Made by a program: the position numbers and the translations under genes. Below, in pieces: positions 1 through 8,642 of a stretch of 64,000 nt of DNA. Each line of letters begins with the position of its first letter. Within the stretch, counting starts at the first letter, position 1. The stretch is from Acidovorax soli (GTDB lineage Bacteria > Pseudomonadota > Gammaproteobacteria > Burkholderiales > Burkholderiaceae_C), in the NCBI RefSeq assembly GCF_014207955.1, contig NZ_JACHLK010000002.1:434001-498000 (forward strand), given 5' to 3'. The notes beneath the pieces are model-generated. The model made no database searches. It saw only the letters and a list, made by a program, of their open reading frames with translations, and was not told where the DNA came from.

Positions 1-105
1 AGCTTGTGCCTCCAGGATAGGTATGATCGCGCGGGTTTTCCCCAGGTTGGTACCCGATGGTACCGCCCTGGCTCTGTGCATGCCGCCCAGGCCCCGAACG
101 ACCCG

Positions 106-1959
106 ATGACTTCCTCCTTTTCCGACATCGGCAGCGTCCAGACGCTGCCCCAGCTTCTTTCCTGGCGCGCCACCCAGACGCCCGACGCGCCCGCCTTCCG
201 TGCCTTCGAGGCCAAGGGCCAGGCCTGGACGACCTGGACCTGGGCCGAGACGGCTGCCCGCGTCGCGCAGTGGTCGCGCGCCCTGGTGGCCTTGCAGCTG
301 CCGGCCGGTGCCCGCGTGGCCATTTTGCTGCCCAACGGCCTCGATGCCATGTGCGCCGACCAGTCCACGCTGGCCAGCAACTGCGTGCCCGTGCCGCTGC
401 ACGCCATCGACAACCCGGGCAGCATCGCCTACATCCTCTCGGACTGCGAAGCCTCCATGCTCATCGTGGGCAGCGCCCAGCAGTGGGAGAAGATCCGCGC
501 CGCAGGCTCGGAATTCCCGGCGCTGCGGGCGGTGATCGTGACCGACCCGGAGCCCTCGTTCACGCCCACCCCGCCCTCCGCCCACGCCCCCGCCGTGGGC
601 TCGCTCGCGCAATGGCTCGAGGGTGCCGCCCAGGCGGTGGAACTGGCGCCCCCCAACCCGCCCGGCCCTGACGACCTGGCCGCCATCGTCTACACCTCGG
701 GCACCACGGGCAAGCCCAAGGGCGTGATGCTCACGCACCGCAACGTGGTGAGCGATGTGAAGGCCGTGCTCGAACGCATCGCGCCCACGGTGGACGATGT
801 GTTCCTGTCCTTTTTGCCGCTGTCGCACACCTTCGAGCGCACGGGCGGCTACTACCTGCCGATCGCGGCCGGCAGCTGTGTGGCCTATGCGCGCTCGGTG
901 GCGCAACTGGCCGAGGACATGCAGACCATCCGCCCCACGGTGCTGGTCTCGGTGCCGCGCATCTACGAGCGCATCCACGCCAAGCTGCTCGAAAAACTCT
1001 CGCCCTCGCCCTGGAAGATGCAGCTCTACGAGGCGGCGCAGTCCAAGGGCTGGCAGAATTTCTGCGCCGCGCAGGGCCTGCCCGTACCCCAGGCCGACCC
1101 GGCCGGGGGCTGGATGAACGCCCTGCCCTGGCCCCTGCTGCGTGCCCTGGTGGCCCAGCCGCTGCTGGCCCAGTTCGGTGGCCGCGTGCGCGTGGCCGTG
1201 AGCGGCGGTGCGCCGCTGTCACCAACCATTGCCAAGTGCTTCCTCGGCCTGGGGCTGCCGCTGGTGCAGGGCTACGGCATGACCGAAACCGCGCCCGTGG
1301 TGTCGGTCAACTCCTTGCAGGACAACGACCCGGCCTGCGTGGGCCGGGCCCTGCCGGGCGTGGAGGTGCGCATCGGCGAAAACCGCGAACTGCAGGTGCG
1401 CGGCCCCATCGTCATGAAAGGCTACTGGAAGCGCCCCGAGGACACGGCGCGCATTCTCGCGCCCGATGGCTGGCTGGGCACGGGCGACCAGGCCGACATC
1501 GTGGATGGGCGCATCTTCATCCGCGGCCGCATCAAGGAGATCATCGTCACCTCCACGGGCGAAAAGGTGCCGCCGGGCGACCTGGAACTGGCCCTGCTGG
1601 CCGATCCGCTGCTGGAACAGGCCTTTGTGCTGGGCGAGAACCGCCCCTTCATCGCCGCCGTGGCCGTGCTGCGTGCCGACGAGTGGCAGCGCCTGGCCGG
1701 CGACCTGGGCCTGGCCGCGCAGGACCCCGAGAGCCTGAACCACCCGGCCGTGCACCGCGCCGTGCTGGCGCGCATCGAAAAGAGCACGGTCAGCTTCGCG
1801 CGCTACGCCGTACCGCGCGCCGTGCACCTGACCCTGGCGCCCTGGACCATCGAGAACGGCTTCATGACGCCCACGCTCAAGCTCAAGCGCGCACCGCTCA
1901 TGGCCCACTTTGCCCAGGCCATCGAGGGCCTGTACCAGCAAAAGCCCGGGGCGCGCTGA
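106..1959 (+). CDS. Long-chain acyl-CoA synthetase (AMP-binding, FAA1-type)
   Basis: 617-aa member of the ANL adenylating superfamily. It should activate a fatty acid with ATP and load it onto CoA at the cytoplasmic face of the membrane. Visible signatures are the AMP-binding P-loop YTSGTTGKPKG (about residues 195-205), the adenylate motif GYGMTETAP (about 390), the GDQAD turn (about 460) and the hinge RGRIKEIIV (about 475). The length and the long N-terminal domain fit the FAA1 branch. The ATG at 106 starts a typical N-terminus; the frame is open upstream to base 4, but that extension reads as non-coding. It ends 9 bases from the convergent HD-GYP gene. Chain-length preference cannot be read from sequence. 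Confidence 0.88.
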   Translation: MTSSFSDIGSVQTLPQLLSWRATQTPDAPAFRAFEAKGQAWTTWTWAETAARVAQWSRALVALQLPAGARVAILLPNGLDAMCADQSTLASNCVPVPLHAIDNPGSIAYILSDCEASMLIVGSAQQWEKIRAAGSEFPALRAVIVTDPEPSFTPTPPSAHAPAVGSLAQWLEGAAQAVELAPPNPPGPDDLAAIVYTSGTTGKPKGVMLTHRNVVSDVKAVLERIAPTVDDVFLSFLPLSHTFERTGGYYLPIAAGSCVAYARSVAQLAEDMQTIRPTVLVSVPRIYERIHAKLLEKLSPSPWKMQLYEAAQSKGWQNFCAAQGLPVPQADPAGGWMNALPWPLLRALVAQPLLAQFGGRVRVAVSGGAPLSPTIAKCFLGLGLPLVQGYGMTETAPVVSVNSLQDNDPACVGRALPGVEVRIGENRELQVRGPIVMKGYWKRPEDTARILAPDGWLGTGDQADIVDGRIFIRGRIKEIIVTSTGEKVPPGDLELALLADPLLEQAFVLGENRPFIAAVAVLRADEWQRLAGDLGLAAQDPESLNHPAVHRAVLARIEKSTVSFARYAVPRAVHLTLAPWTIENGFMTPTLKLKRAPLMAHFAQAIEGLYQQKPGAR

Positions 1960-1968
1960 ACCCGGCCT

Positions 1969-3243
1969 TCAGTCTTCGACCGAGAAGAAGTACGACAGGC
2001 GCTGCTGGGGATTGAGCCAGTCGAGCACCTCGCGTGGCAGCGTGGACGGGCGGATCGCCTCGGCCACGCGGATGTCGGGCTCGGTGTGCAGCTCCACCAG
2101 GGGGGCCTCGTCCTTGGGGATTTCGGGCGTGTAGACCAGCACCTGGGGCCGCAGCGACTCGGGCCCCGGCGCCACCACCAGCGCCAGCGCCCCATCGGTG
2201 AGCTGCACCACCGTGCCGGGCGGGTACACGCCCAGCAGCTTGATGAGCGAGCTGAGCAGCGCCGGGTCGTGCTGGCCCGATTCGTTCCTGAACATGTGCG
2301 CCAGGGCCTCGGCCGGCATCAGCGGCTCCACGTCACGGGCCTCGGGCGAGCACAGGTTGTCGTAGCGGTTCACCATGGCCAGGATCAGGGCCAGGCGGTG
2401 GGTCTCGCGCTGGCCGCGTGGCCAGCCCGAGCCGTCGGCCGCCTCATGGTGGCTGGCGATGCAGGCCAGCGCCTCCTTGCTGAAGGCGCCCGAGTCCGAA
2501 GCCAGCTGGGTGCTGTACATCACGTGCTGGCGCACGAATTCCTCCTCGTGGCGCTTGCGCCGGGAGGTCTTGAACAGCTGCGGCGGCACCTTGGACTTGC
2601 CCACGTCGTGCGCCAGGGCCGCCATGGCCAGGTCGGCCAGCTCGCGTTCGGACAGGCCGGCCTTCTTGCCCACCAGCATGCACAGGGTGAGCACATTGAG
2701 CGCATGGAACTGCGGGCCCTGGTCCTTCTTGTCGCCCAGCAGGTGCAGCAGCACCTCCTGGCTCTGGGCAATGCGTGCCGCCGTCTCGCCCGACAGGTCG
2801 GCCAGGATGCGGCCTGCCGCCTTGGGCGAGCGCGTGAGGGTGAGCAGCGCCTCCCGGGTCTGGCGCGCGGCGTCTTCCCAGGCCCGGTCGGCCCGCGCGG
2901 CGGCATCCCGTTGGCGCTGGCGCTTGTCCTTCTTGGCCTGGTCGAGACGGCGCACCTCGGCGGCCAGGGCCGCCTGCGCATCGACCTGCTGGGGGACTGG
3001 TTCGGGGTCAGGGGCGCCTGCCGGCGCCAGGGGCAGCGGTTCGACCGTGCTGCGGTCCGGGTAGTAGTAAAGGTGGCCTTCCAGGCCGAGCGACTGGATC
3101 ACCGCCACATCCTTGGCGGTGCGGACCATGAAACGGTTGGCGACAAAGGGGTGTTCGTCCCAGCGCATCTCCAGCCAGACGTACAGACCAACAACCAGTT
3201 GGGACGGGGCGATCGCAACGGCGACCCCGGGGTTCTTCCACAT
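1969..3243 (-). CDS. DUF3391 / HD-GYP domain protein (probable c-di-GMP phosphodiesterase)
   Basis: 424 aa. The N-terminus (about 1-65) matches the DUF3391 module that precedes many HD-GYP domains. A charged Ala/Arg/Lys-rich linker (about 85-130) follows, then an HD-GYP core with HDVGK at 212-216 and HHEAADG at 264-270. HD-GYP enzymes hydrolyse c-di-GMP using a di- or tri-iron centre. The signature is slightly off consensus: the GYP triad reads G-W-P (272-274), so activity is likely but not certain. No signal peptide or membrane span is seen. It is divergent from dusA and convergent with the acyl-CoA synthetase gene, so it is probably monocistronic. Confidence 0.85.
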   Translation of the reverse strand: MWKNPGVAVAIAPSQLVVGLYVWLEMRWDEHPFVANRFMVRTAKDVAVIQSLGLEGHLYYYPDRSTVEPLPLAPAGAPDPEPVPQQVDAQAALAAEVRRLDQAKKDKRQRQRDAAARADRAWEDAARQTREALLTLTRSPKAAGRILADLSGETAARIAQSQEVLLHLLGDKKDQGPQFHALNVLTLCMLVGKKAGLSERELADLAMAALAHDVGKSKVPPQLFKTSRRKRHEEEFVRQHVMYSTQLASDSGAFSKEALACIASHHEAADGSGWPRGQRETHRLALILAMVNRYDNLCSPEARDVEPLMPAEALAHMFRNESGQHDPALLSSLIKLLGVYPPGTVVQLTDGALALVVAPGPESLRPQVLVYTPEIPKDEAPLVELHTEPDIRVAEAIRPSTLPREVLDWLNPQQRLSYFFSVED

Positions 3244-3382
3244 GCAGCGTATTCAAACAAAGAGTCCCTGCGCCAGTATGCCGCGCCAGGAACTGAGAAA
3301 ATGTAGGCATGGGCGCACAGTTCGCGCGCCGTTCCCCCTATTTTCCCGGACTGGCGTGCATGCCGTGCATGCCCGTTCCCTC

Positions 3383-4423
3383 ATGACAACGGTCCCGATC
3401 TTGGAAAACAGCCCCGCCCTTGCCTCCGCACAGCCTGCCGCGCACAGCCCCTGGCGCATGTCCGTTGCGCCCATGATGGACTGGACGGACCGCCACTGCC
3501 GCTATTTCCACCGCCTGCTCACGCGCCAGACCCTGCTCTACACCGAAATGGTGAACGCGGGCGCCATCATCCATGGCGGCACCGAGCGGCACCTGCGCTT
3601 CAATGCCGAGGAGCACCCGGTGGCCCTGCAACTGGGCGGCAACGAGCCCGAGCTGCTGGCGCAGGCTGCGCGGCTGGGTGCCCAATGGGGTTATGGCGAG
3701 ATCAACCTGAACTGCGGCTGCCCGAGCGACCGGGTGCAGCGCGGTGCCTTCGGGGCCAGCCTGATGAAGGCGCCCCAGTTGGTGGCCGATGGCGTGAAGG
3801 CCATGAAGGACGTGGTGGACGTGCCCGTGACGGTCAAGCACCGCATCGGCATCGACAAGGTCGAAGACTACGGATTCGTGCGCGACTTCGTGGGCACGGT
3901 GGCCGATGCGGGTTGCACGGTGTTCATCGTGCATGCGCGCAATGCCTGGCTGCAGGGCCTGTCGCCCAAGGAGAACCGCGACATCCCGCCGCTGCGCTAC
4001 GAGGTGGTGCACCGGCTCAAGGCCGAATTTCCCCATCTGACCATCGCCATCAACGGCGGCATCCAGGCCGACCAGGTGGTGCTGGAGCAGCTCGCGCACC
4101 TGGACGGAGTGATGATCGGCCGCGAGGCCTACCACAACCCCTGGTGGCTGGCCCGCTGGGACCAGGTCTACTATGGCGGCGCCCCCTGCCCGCTGACCCG
4201 CGAGGAGGTGGAATTGGCCATGGTGGAGTACATGGAGCGCGAGGCGGCCCAGTACGGCACGCCCTGGGCCCACATCGCACGCCACATGCTGGGCCTGCGC
4301 CACGGCCTGCGCGGCGCGCGCCTGTGGCGCCAGGTCTGGAGCAACCACCTGCTCAAGGACAGGCCTGCCCGCGAGGTCTACGCCCTGGCGCAGGCTACGA
4401 CGTTGATTCCCGAGCCGGTCTGA
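3383..4423 (+). CDS. dusA: tRNA-dihydrouridine synthase A
   Basis: 346-aa FMN-dependent TIM-barrel enzyme that reduces uridines in the tRNA D-loop (positions 20/20a for DusA) with NADPH. Seen are the N-terminal VAPMMDWTDRHCRYF, the catalytic-cysteine motif NLNCGCPSDRVQRGAFGA, the phosphate-binding HARNAWLQGLSPKENR, NGGI and VMIGREAYHNPW. The SDRVQxGxFGA block and the HARxAWLxGLSPKENR block separate DusA from DusB and DusC. ATG 3383 is chosen; ATG 3458, just before SVAPMMDW, is a possible shorter start. The 3' end overlaps the convergent sensor gene by 29 bases. Confidence 0.92.
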   Translation: MTTVPILENSPALASAQPAAHSPWRMSVAPMMDWTDRHCRYFHRLLTRQTLLYTEMVNAGAIIHGGTERHLRFNAEEHPVALQLGGNEPELLAQAARLGAQWGYGEINLNCGCPSDRVQRGAFGASLMKAPQLVADGVKAMKDVVDVPVTVKHRIGIDKVEDYGFVRDFVGTVADAGCTVFIVHARNAWLQGLSPKENRDIPPLRYEVVHRLKAEFPHLTIAINGGIQADQVVLEQLAHLDGVMIGREAYHNPWWLARWDQVYYGGAPCPLTREEVELAMVEYMEREAAQYGTPWAHIARHMLGLRHGLRGARLWRQVWSNHLLKDRPAREVYALAQATTLIPEPV

Positions 4424-7193
4424 GCATCCCGTCCAGCCAGCCGCCCAGCGGCTCGGGGCGGTAGAACAGGTAGCCCTGCAGGCAGTCGCACTGGCTGGCC
4501 GCCAGGAAGTCGGCCTGGGCCTGCGTCTCCACGCCCTCGGCCACCACGCGCAGGTTCAGGTGGCGCGCCACCGAGAGGATGGACTGCACGATGGCCGTGT
4601 CGCTGGGGTCATCGGGCGTGTCCTGCACGAAGCTCTTGTCGATCTTGAGCTCGTACAGCGGCAGGCGCTTGAGGTAGGCCAGGCTGGAGTAGCCGGTGCC
4701 GAAGTCGTCGATGGAAAAGCGCACGCCCAGGTGCACCAGCTCGGTCATGCGGGCGATGGTGTCGTCCAGGTTCTCGATGAGCAGGCTCTCGGTGACCTCC
4801 AGGACCAGGCAGGACGGTGTGGCCCCGGTCTGGGCCAGCACATTGCGCACGCGCTCGACGAAATCCTCCTGCCGGAACTGGCGCTGGCTCACATTCACCG
4901 AGATCGACAGCGGCTTGCCCTGCTTTTGCAGCTGCGCGATGGCGTCGCAGGCTTTCTCGATCATCCAGGCCCCCATGGGCAGGATCAGCCCCGAGGCCTC
5001 GGCAATCGGGATGAAGCGCGCCGGCGGCACGCTGCCGCGCACCGGATGGCTCCAGCGCATGAGCAGCTCTCCCCCGACCACGCTGCCCTGTGCGTCCACC
5101 TGGGGCTGGATGTAGGCGGCCAGCTGCCCTTCGGCCATGGCCTTCTTGAGGTCCTGCTCCAGCGCCAGGCGCTCCTGCACGTCGGCCTGCATGGCCGCCT
5201 CGTAGAAGCGGATGCGGTTGCGCCCCAGGTCCTTGGCGCGGTACATGGCGGTGTCGGCCTCGCGCAGCAGGTCTTCCACCCCCTCTGCGCGCTTGGGGAA
5301 CAGCGTGATCCCCAGGCTGCCGGTGCTGCTGTAGAGGTGGGTGTCGATGGCATAGGGCAGCTCCAGTGCCTCGCGCACGCGCTCGGCCACGGCCAGGGCC
5401 TGCCGGCCGGCCGTGGCCATGTCGGTGGCAATGCCCTGCAGCAGCAGCACGAACTCGTCGCCCCCCAGGCGCGCCACGGTGTCGCCGGGGCGCAGCAGGC
5501 CCGTGAGGCGGCTGGCGACCTCGGCCAGCAGCTGGTCGCCCAGGGTATGGCCGCGTGCATCGTTGATCTGCTTGAAGTTGTCCAGGTCCACGAACAGCAG
5601 GGCTCCGATCTGGCCGTTGCGGCGCGCTGCGGCCAGGGCCAGGCCGAGCCGGTCGAGCAGCATGCGGCGGTTGGGCAGGCCGGTCAGGGCGTCGAAATAG
5701 GCCAACTGGTGCGTGCGCGCCTGGGCCTGCTGGCGCTCGGTGACGTCGCGGGCCAGGGCCACGAAGCGCGGCCCCTCGCCCGGGTGCGTGCTGTCCTTGC
5801 GCGCAATGGACAGCTCGTACCAGTGGGTCTGGCCATCGACCTCCAGGTGGTATTGGTGGCCCGCGGAATACCCGTTGGCCAGCGCGGCGCGCACGGCCTG
5901 CAGACAGCCGGCGGCCTCGCCGGGGGGCACGATGTCCTGCAGCCGCTGCCCCACGAACTGCGTGGGATCGAGGGCAGACTGCGGCATGTGCGCAGAGCGG
6001 CAGTGGTGGATGCGGCCTTCGGCATCGAGTTCGAACAGCAGGTCCGGGATGGCGCTGAGCGTGCTCTCCAGGTCATCGCGCGCGCCACGCAGCTGGGCCG
6101 TCATGCGGCGCGCCAGTGCCGCGGCGCGCTCGCGCCCGGTGGCCAGCACCCAGGCGAACCAACCCAGCAGCAGGCTGATGAAGACCCCCATCACGGCCAC
6201 CAGGTGGTGGCCTTCGTCTTCGTGGCGCAGATCGAAGGCCGGCAGCGGTGCCATCCGCAGCGTCCAGGCGCGGCCGCCCACCTCCAGGCGCCGGCTGGTC
6301 TGCACGGCCCCCCGCGCCAGGGCCTGCGCCTGCAGCCCGGGTTCGCCATACAGCAGGGCCTCGGGCAAGGGCTCCTCGCCGTCGTAGATGGCCAGGGCGA
6401 TATCGGGATCGAACTCGCGGGACAGGCCCTTGACCACATCGCCCACCCGGAACGGGGCCGCCACCCAGCCCCGGATGGCGCGGCGGCGGCCGGACAGGGT
6501 TTCGGCCTCCAGCAAGGTGGAGTACACCGGCAGGAACAGCCCCACCTCGCCCTGCGCCGGCGTGCCCGGCGGCAAGGGCCCCAGCAGGCCGGACAGTGCC
6601 AGCCGGCCGGTGTCGCGGGCCCGCTCCAGCGCCTCGCGCGCGGGCGGCAGCGTCAGCGCATCCAGGCCCAGGGCTTCGAGGTTGCGGCCTTCCAGGGGTT
6701 CGATGTGGGTGATGGGGGCGTACTGCGCGCGCTCACCCGGCGGGTGCACGGTGTAGCCGGAGAAGCCGCGCCCACGGATGTCCGCCAGATGGGCCGCCAG
6801 GCCGCTGCCCTGCACGAACATGACCAGCGAGATGCCCTGCAGGCCGGGCCGTGTCTGCTGCATCTGCAGCGCACCGACATAGGACTGGAACTCGCCCCGC
6901 TCGATGCGCTCGGACCCGTCCACATAGCCCTGCACGCCCCGCAGCATGACCTCGTAGGTGGACATGCGGTCGCGCAGGTTGTAGGCAATCTGCTCGGCCG
7001 CTGCATGGAAGTTGCGCAGGCGCTTGTCGAGCGACTCGTTGTGCGCCCGGTACCAGTACAGGCCGGTCACCCCGAGCATCATCAGGACCATCAGCGGTGG
7101 CAATACCAGCACCAGCCAGCGCTGGCTGGCGGATGCGTCGCGGAGCCTCTCGGGCTCGGTGGATGCGGGGACCGTGTCTTGTTCTGATGTCAT
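4395..7193 (-). CDS. CHASE-PAS-GGDEF-EAL membrane sensor (c-di-GMP turnover)
   Basis: About 932 aa. An N-terminal membrane segment (about 20-45) is followed by a periplasmic CHASE-type domain containing RGFSGYTVHPPGERAQYAPI. A second membrane span (about 330-350), a PAS domain, a GGDEF domain and a C-terminal EAL domain follow. The GGDEF motif is intact (about residue 578), so diguanylate cyclase activity is likely. The EAL signature reads E-L-L (about 708), keeping the metal-binding Glu, and DDFGTGYSS (about 824) is present, so phosphodiesterase activity is also plausible. A GTG at 7205 in the same frame is an alternative start. The CHASE ligand is unknown. Its tail overlaps the 3' end of dusA on the opposite strand. 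Confidence 0.88.
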   Translation of the reverse strand: MTSEQDTVPASTEPERLRDASASQRWLVLVLPPLMVLMMLGVTGLYWYRAHNESLDKRLRNFHAAAEQIAYNLRDRMSTYEVMLRGVQGYVDGSERIERGEFQSYVGALQMQQTRPGLQGISLVMFVQGSGLAAHLADIRGRGFSGYTVHPPGERAQYAPITHIEPLEGRNLEALGLDALTLPPAREALERARDTGRLALSGLLGPLPPGTPAQGEVGLFLPVYSTLLEAETLSGRRRAIRGWVAAPFRVGDVVKGLSREFDPDIALAIYDGEEPLPEALLYGEPGLQAQALARGAVQTSRRLEVGGRAWTLRMAPLPAFDLRHEDEGHHLVAVMGVFISLLLGWFAWVLATGRERAAALARRMTAQLRGARDDLESTLSAIPDLLFELDAEGRIHHCRSAHMPQSALDPTQFVGQRLQDIVPPGEAAGCLQAVRAALANGYSAGHQYHLEVDGQTHWYELSIARKDSTHPGEGPRFVALARDVTERQQAQARTHQLAYFDALTGLPNRRMLLDRLGLALAAARRNGQIGALLFVDLDNFKQINDARGHTLGDQLLAEVASRLTGLLRPGDTVARLGGDEFVLLLQGIATDMATAGRQALAVAERVREALELPYAIDTHLYSSTGSLGITLFPKRAEGVEDLLREADTAMYRAKDLGRNRIRFYEAAMQADVQERLALEQDLKKAMAEGQLAAYIQPQVDAQGSVVGGELLMRWSHPVRGSVPPARFIPIAEASGLILPMGAWMIEKACDAIAQLQKQGKPLSISVNVSQRQFRQEDFVERVRNVLAQTGATPSCLVLEVTESLLIENLDDTIARMTELVHLGVRFSIDDFGTGYSSLAYLKRLPLYELKIDKSFVQDTPDDPSDTAIVQSILSVARHLNLRVVAEGVETQAQADFLAASQCDCLQGYLFYRPEPLGGWLDGMLRPARESTS

Positions 7194-7378
7194 CGCATGG
7201 GTCACACACTGCGTTCATTATCCGATTTCAGGCGCCCCTGCCAAGCGAGGTCACCCGGTGCGCGGCATTGGCTGACAGGGGGCGGCGCAGAATGCGGGTA
7301 TCGTTCGCTCGCCCATTTTCCTTCCACATCCTGCCGCAGCCGCCGTCCGGCATCCCTCGCCCTTTTTGCACCCCCACC

Positions 7379-8446
7379 ATGGCATCGCTTGATTTTGAAC
7401 GGGAAGAGTCCCGGTTCCGTGCGTTCTACGCAGCCCGCAGGTCCGCGCTGGAAGACGCCTGCATGGCCTTTACGGCCGCCATCGCCGAGGTGGTGGACAG
7501 CGCCCGCAGCGTCGACGTCTCCAAGGTGGAGGGCCGGGTCAAGGATGTGGACGAATGCATCCGCAAGTTCGCACGCAAATACCGGCCCGGCCTGGAAGAA
7601 AGCAACACCCCCTACGAGATCCAGCACTGGATCACCGACCTGGTCGGGGTGCGCGTGGTCTGCCTCTATGAGGACGAGCTCGAGAAGGTGGCGCAGATCG
7701 TGCGCCAGCATTTCGCGGTGATCGACGTGACCGACAAGGCCTCGGCCGTGGAGAGCACCGAGGCCTCGTTCGGCTACAAGGGCCTGCACCTGGATCTGCG
7801 CCCTGGCCCGCGCGCACTGCCGGCGCTGGCTGCGCATGCCGAGCAGCCCTTCGAACTGCAGGTGCGCACCATCATCCAGGACTCCTGGAGCGTGCTGGAC
7901 CACAAGATCAAGTACAAGAAATCCATCCCCGGCCAGCTCAAGCGGCGCATCAATGTGTTGTCGGCCCTGTTCGAACTGGCCGACCGGGAGTTTCGCCAGA
8001 TCCGTGACGAAACGGCCACCGCCCTGCTGCAGGCCCCCGACGAGACAGCGGAGGCCGAGGCAGAGATGGACGACGGCAGCCTGGCGGCGCCCAAGCCCTC
8101 CTCCAGCCTGGGCAGCGAGCTCAATGCCTTCACCTTCCTCAAGATCGCCACGCATTTCTTCAAGGACTTCGAGTTCGACCCCTCCAAGGTGGACGGCTTC
8201 GTGGACGACATCCAGGCCTGGTCGCCCGGCATCACGCGTGCGCGCTTCAACACCCTGATGCGCGAGACCGTGGGCACGGTCAAGCGCTACAAGCAGCACT
8301 TCGAGGAACAGAACCCCCAGGGCAGCTTCAACCCCTATACGGTGGTCCGGCACTGCCTGTACCTCTCCAACCGCACCCAGTTCCGGCCCGCGCTGCGCAA
8401 CGTGGCGCGCGAGGCCTTCGAATCCTGGCTGGCCGACAACGGCTGA
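7379..8446 (+). CDS. RelA/SpoT-domain protein (probable small alarmone synthetase)
   Basis: 355 aa. The central domain has the (p)ppGpp synthetase signatures: ITDLVGVRVVCLYEDE, the G-loop FGYKGLHLDLR with its base-stacking Tyr, and ELQVRTIIQDSWSVLDHKIKYK with the catalytic E/Q/R set. There is no HD hydrolase domain and there are no TGS/ACT regulatory domains, so it is not a full-length RelA or SpoT. The C-terminal ~130 residues (HFFKDFEFDPSKVDGF onwards) belong to no family I recognise. ATG 7379 follows a C/T-rich leader and is well placed before the conserved N-terminus. It could be a housekeeping alarmone synthetase or, less likely, a toxic SAS; no adjacent antitoxin-like ORF is seen. Confidence 0.78.
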   Translation: MASLDFEREESRFRAFYAARRSALEDACMAFTAAIAEVVDSARSVDVSKVEGRVKDVDECIRKFARKYRPGLEESNTPYEIQHWITDLVGVRVVCLYEDELEKVAQIVRQHFAVIDVTDKASAVESTEASFGYKGLHLDLRPGPRALPALAAHAEQPFELQVRTIIQDSWSVLDHKIKYKKSIPGQLKRRINVLSALFELADREFRQIRDETATALLQAPDETAEAEAEMDDGSLAAPKPSSSLGSELNAFTFLKIATHFFKDFEFDPSKVDGFVDDIQAWSPGITRARFNTLMRETVGTVKRYKQHFEEQNPQGSFNPYTVVRHCLYLSNRTQFRPALRNVAREAFESWLADNG

Positions 8447-8610
8447 CCGGCGCCGCGCCGCGGGCAGGGTCTTGCTGAAAAAACCATAGCAGACTGGCTT
8501 TGCACAGCAAGCCATCTGAGGTCATTTGGCGGGAGATGGACAGCGCTGTCACCTGTGCGACTGGGTCTAGGTGGTTTTCCCGCATGCAGAGGTAACCAAG
8601 TGCTGCTATA

Positions 8611-8621
8611 TTGCACTGCAA
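8611..8621. promoter_or_regulatory. TTGCA-C-TGCAA palindrome before phaZ (possible PhaR operator)
   Basis: An 11-bp perfect inverted repeat with a 1-nt centre lies 21 bases upstream of the phaZ start, next to the ribosome-binding sequence. PHB regulators of the PhaR type bind TGCA-rich palindromes near PHB granule genes in betaproteobacteria, so this is a plausible operator. The assignment is inference from motif and position only. Confidence 0.4.
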
Positions 8622-8642
8622 CATAACGGAGTTTCGCCCCCC

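Noticed and set aside
4560-7187. 875-codon open frame antisense to the GGDEF-EAL gene
   Set aside because: Low-complexity His/Gly/Gln/Ala-rich translation, a shadow produced by high GC; the minus-strand gene has clear domains.
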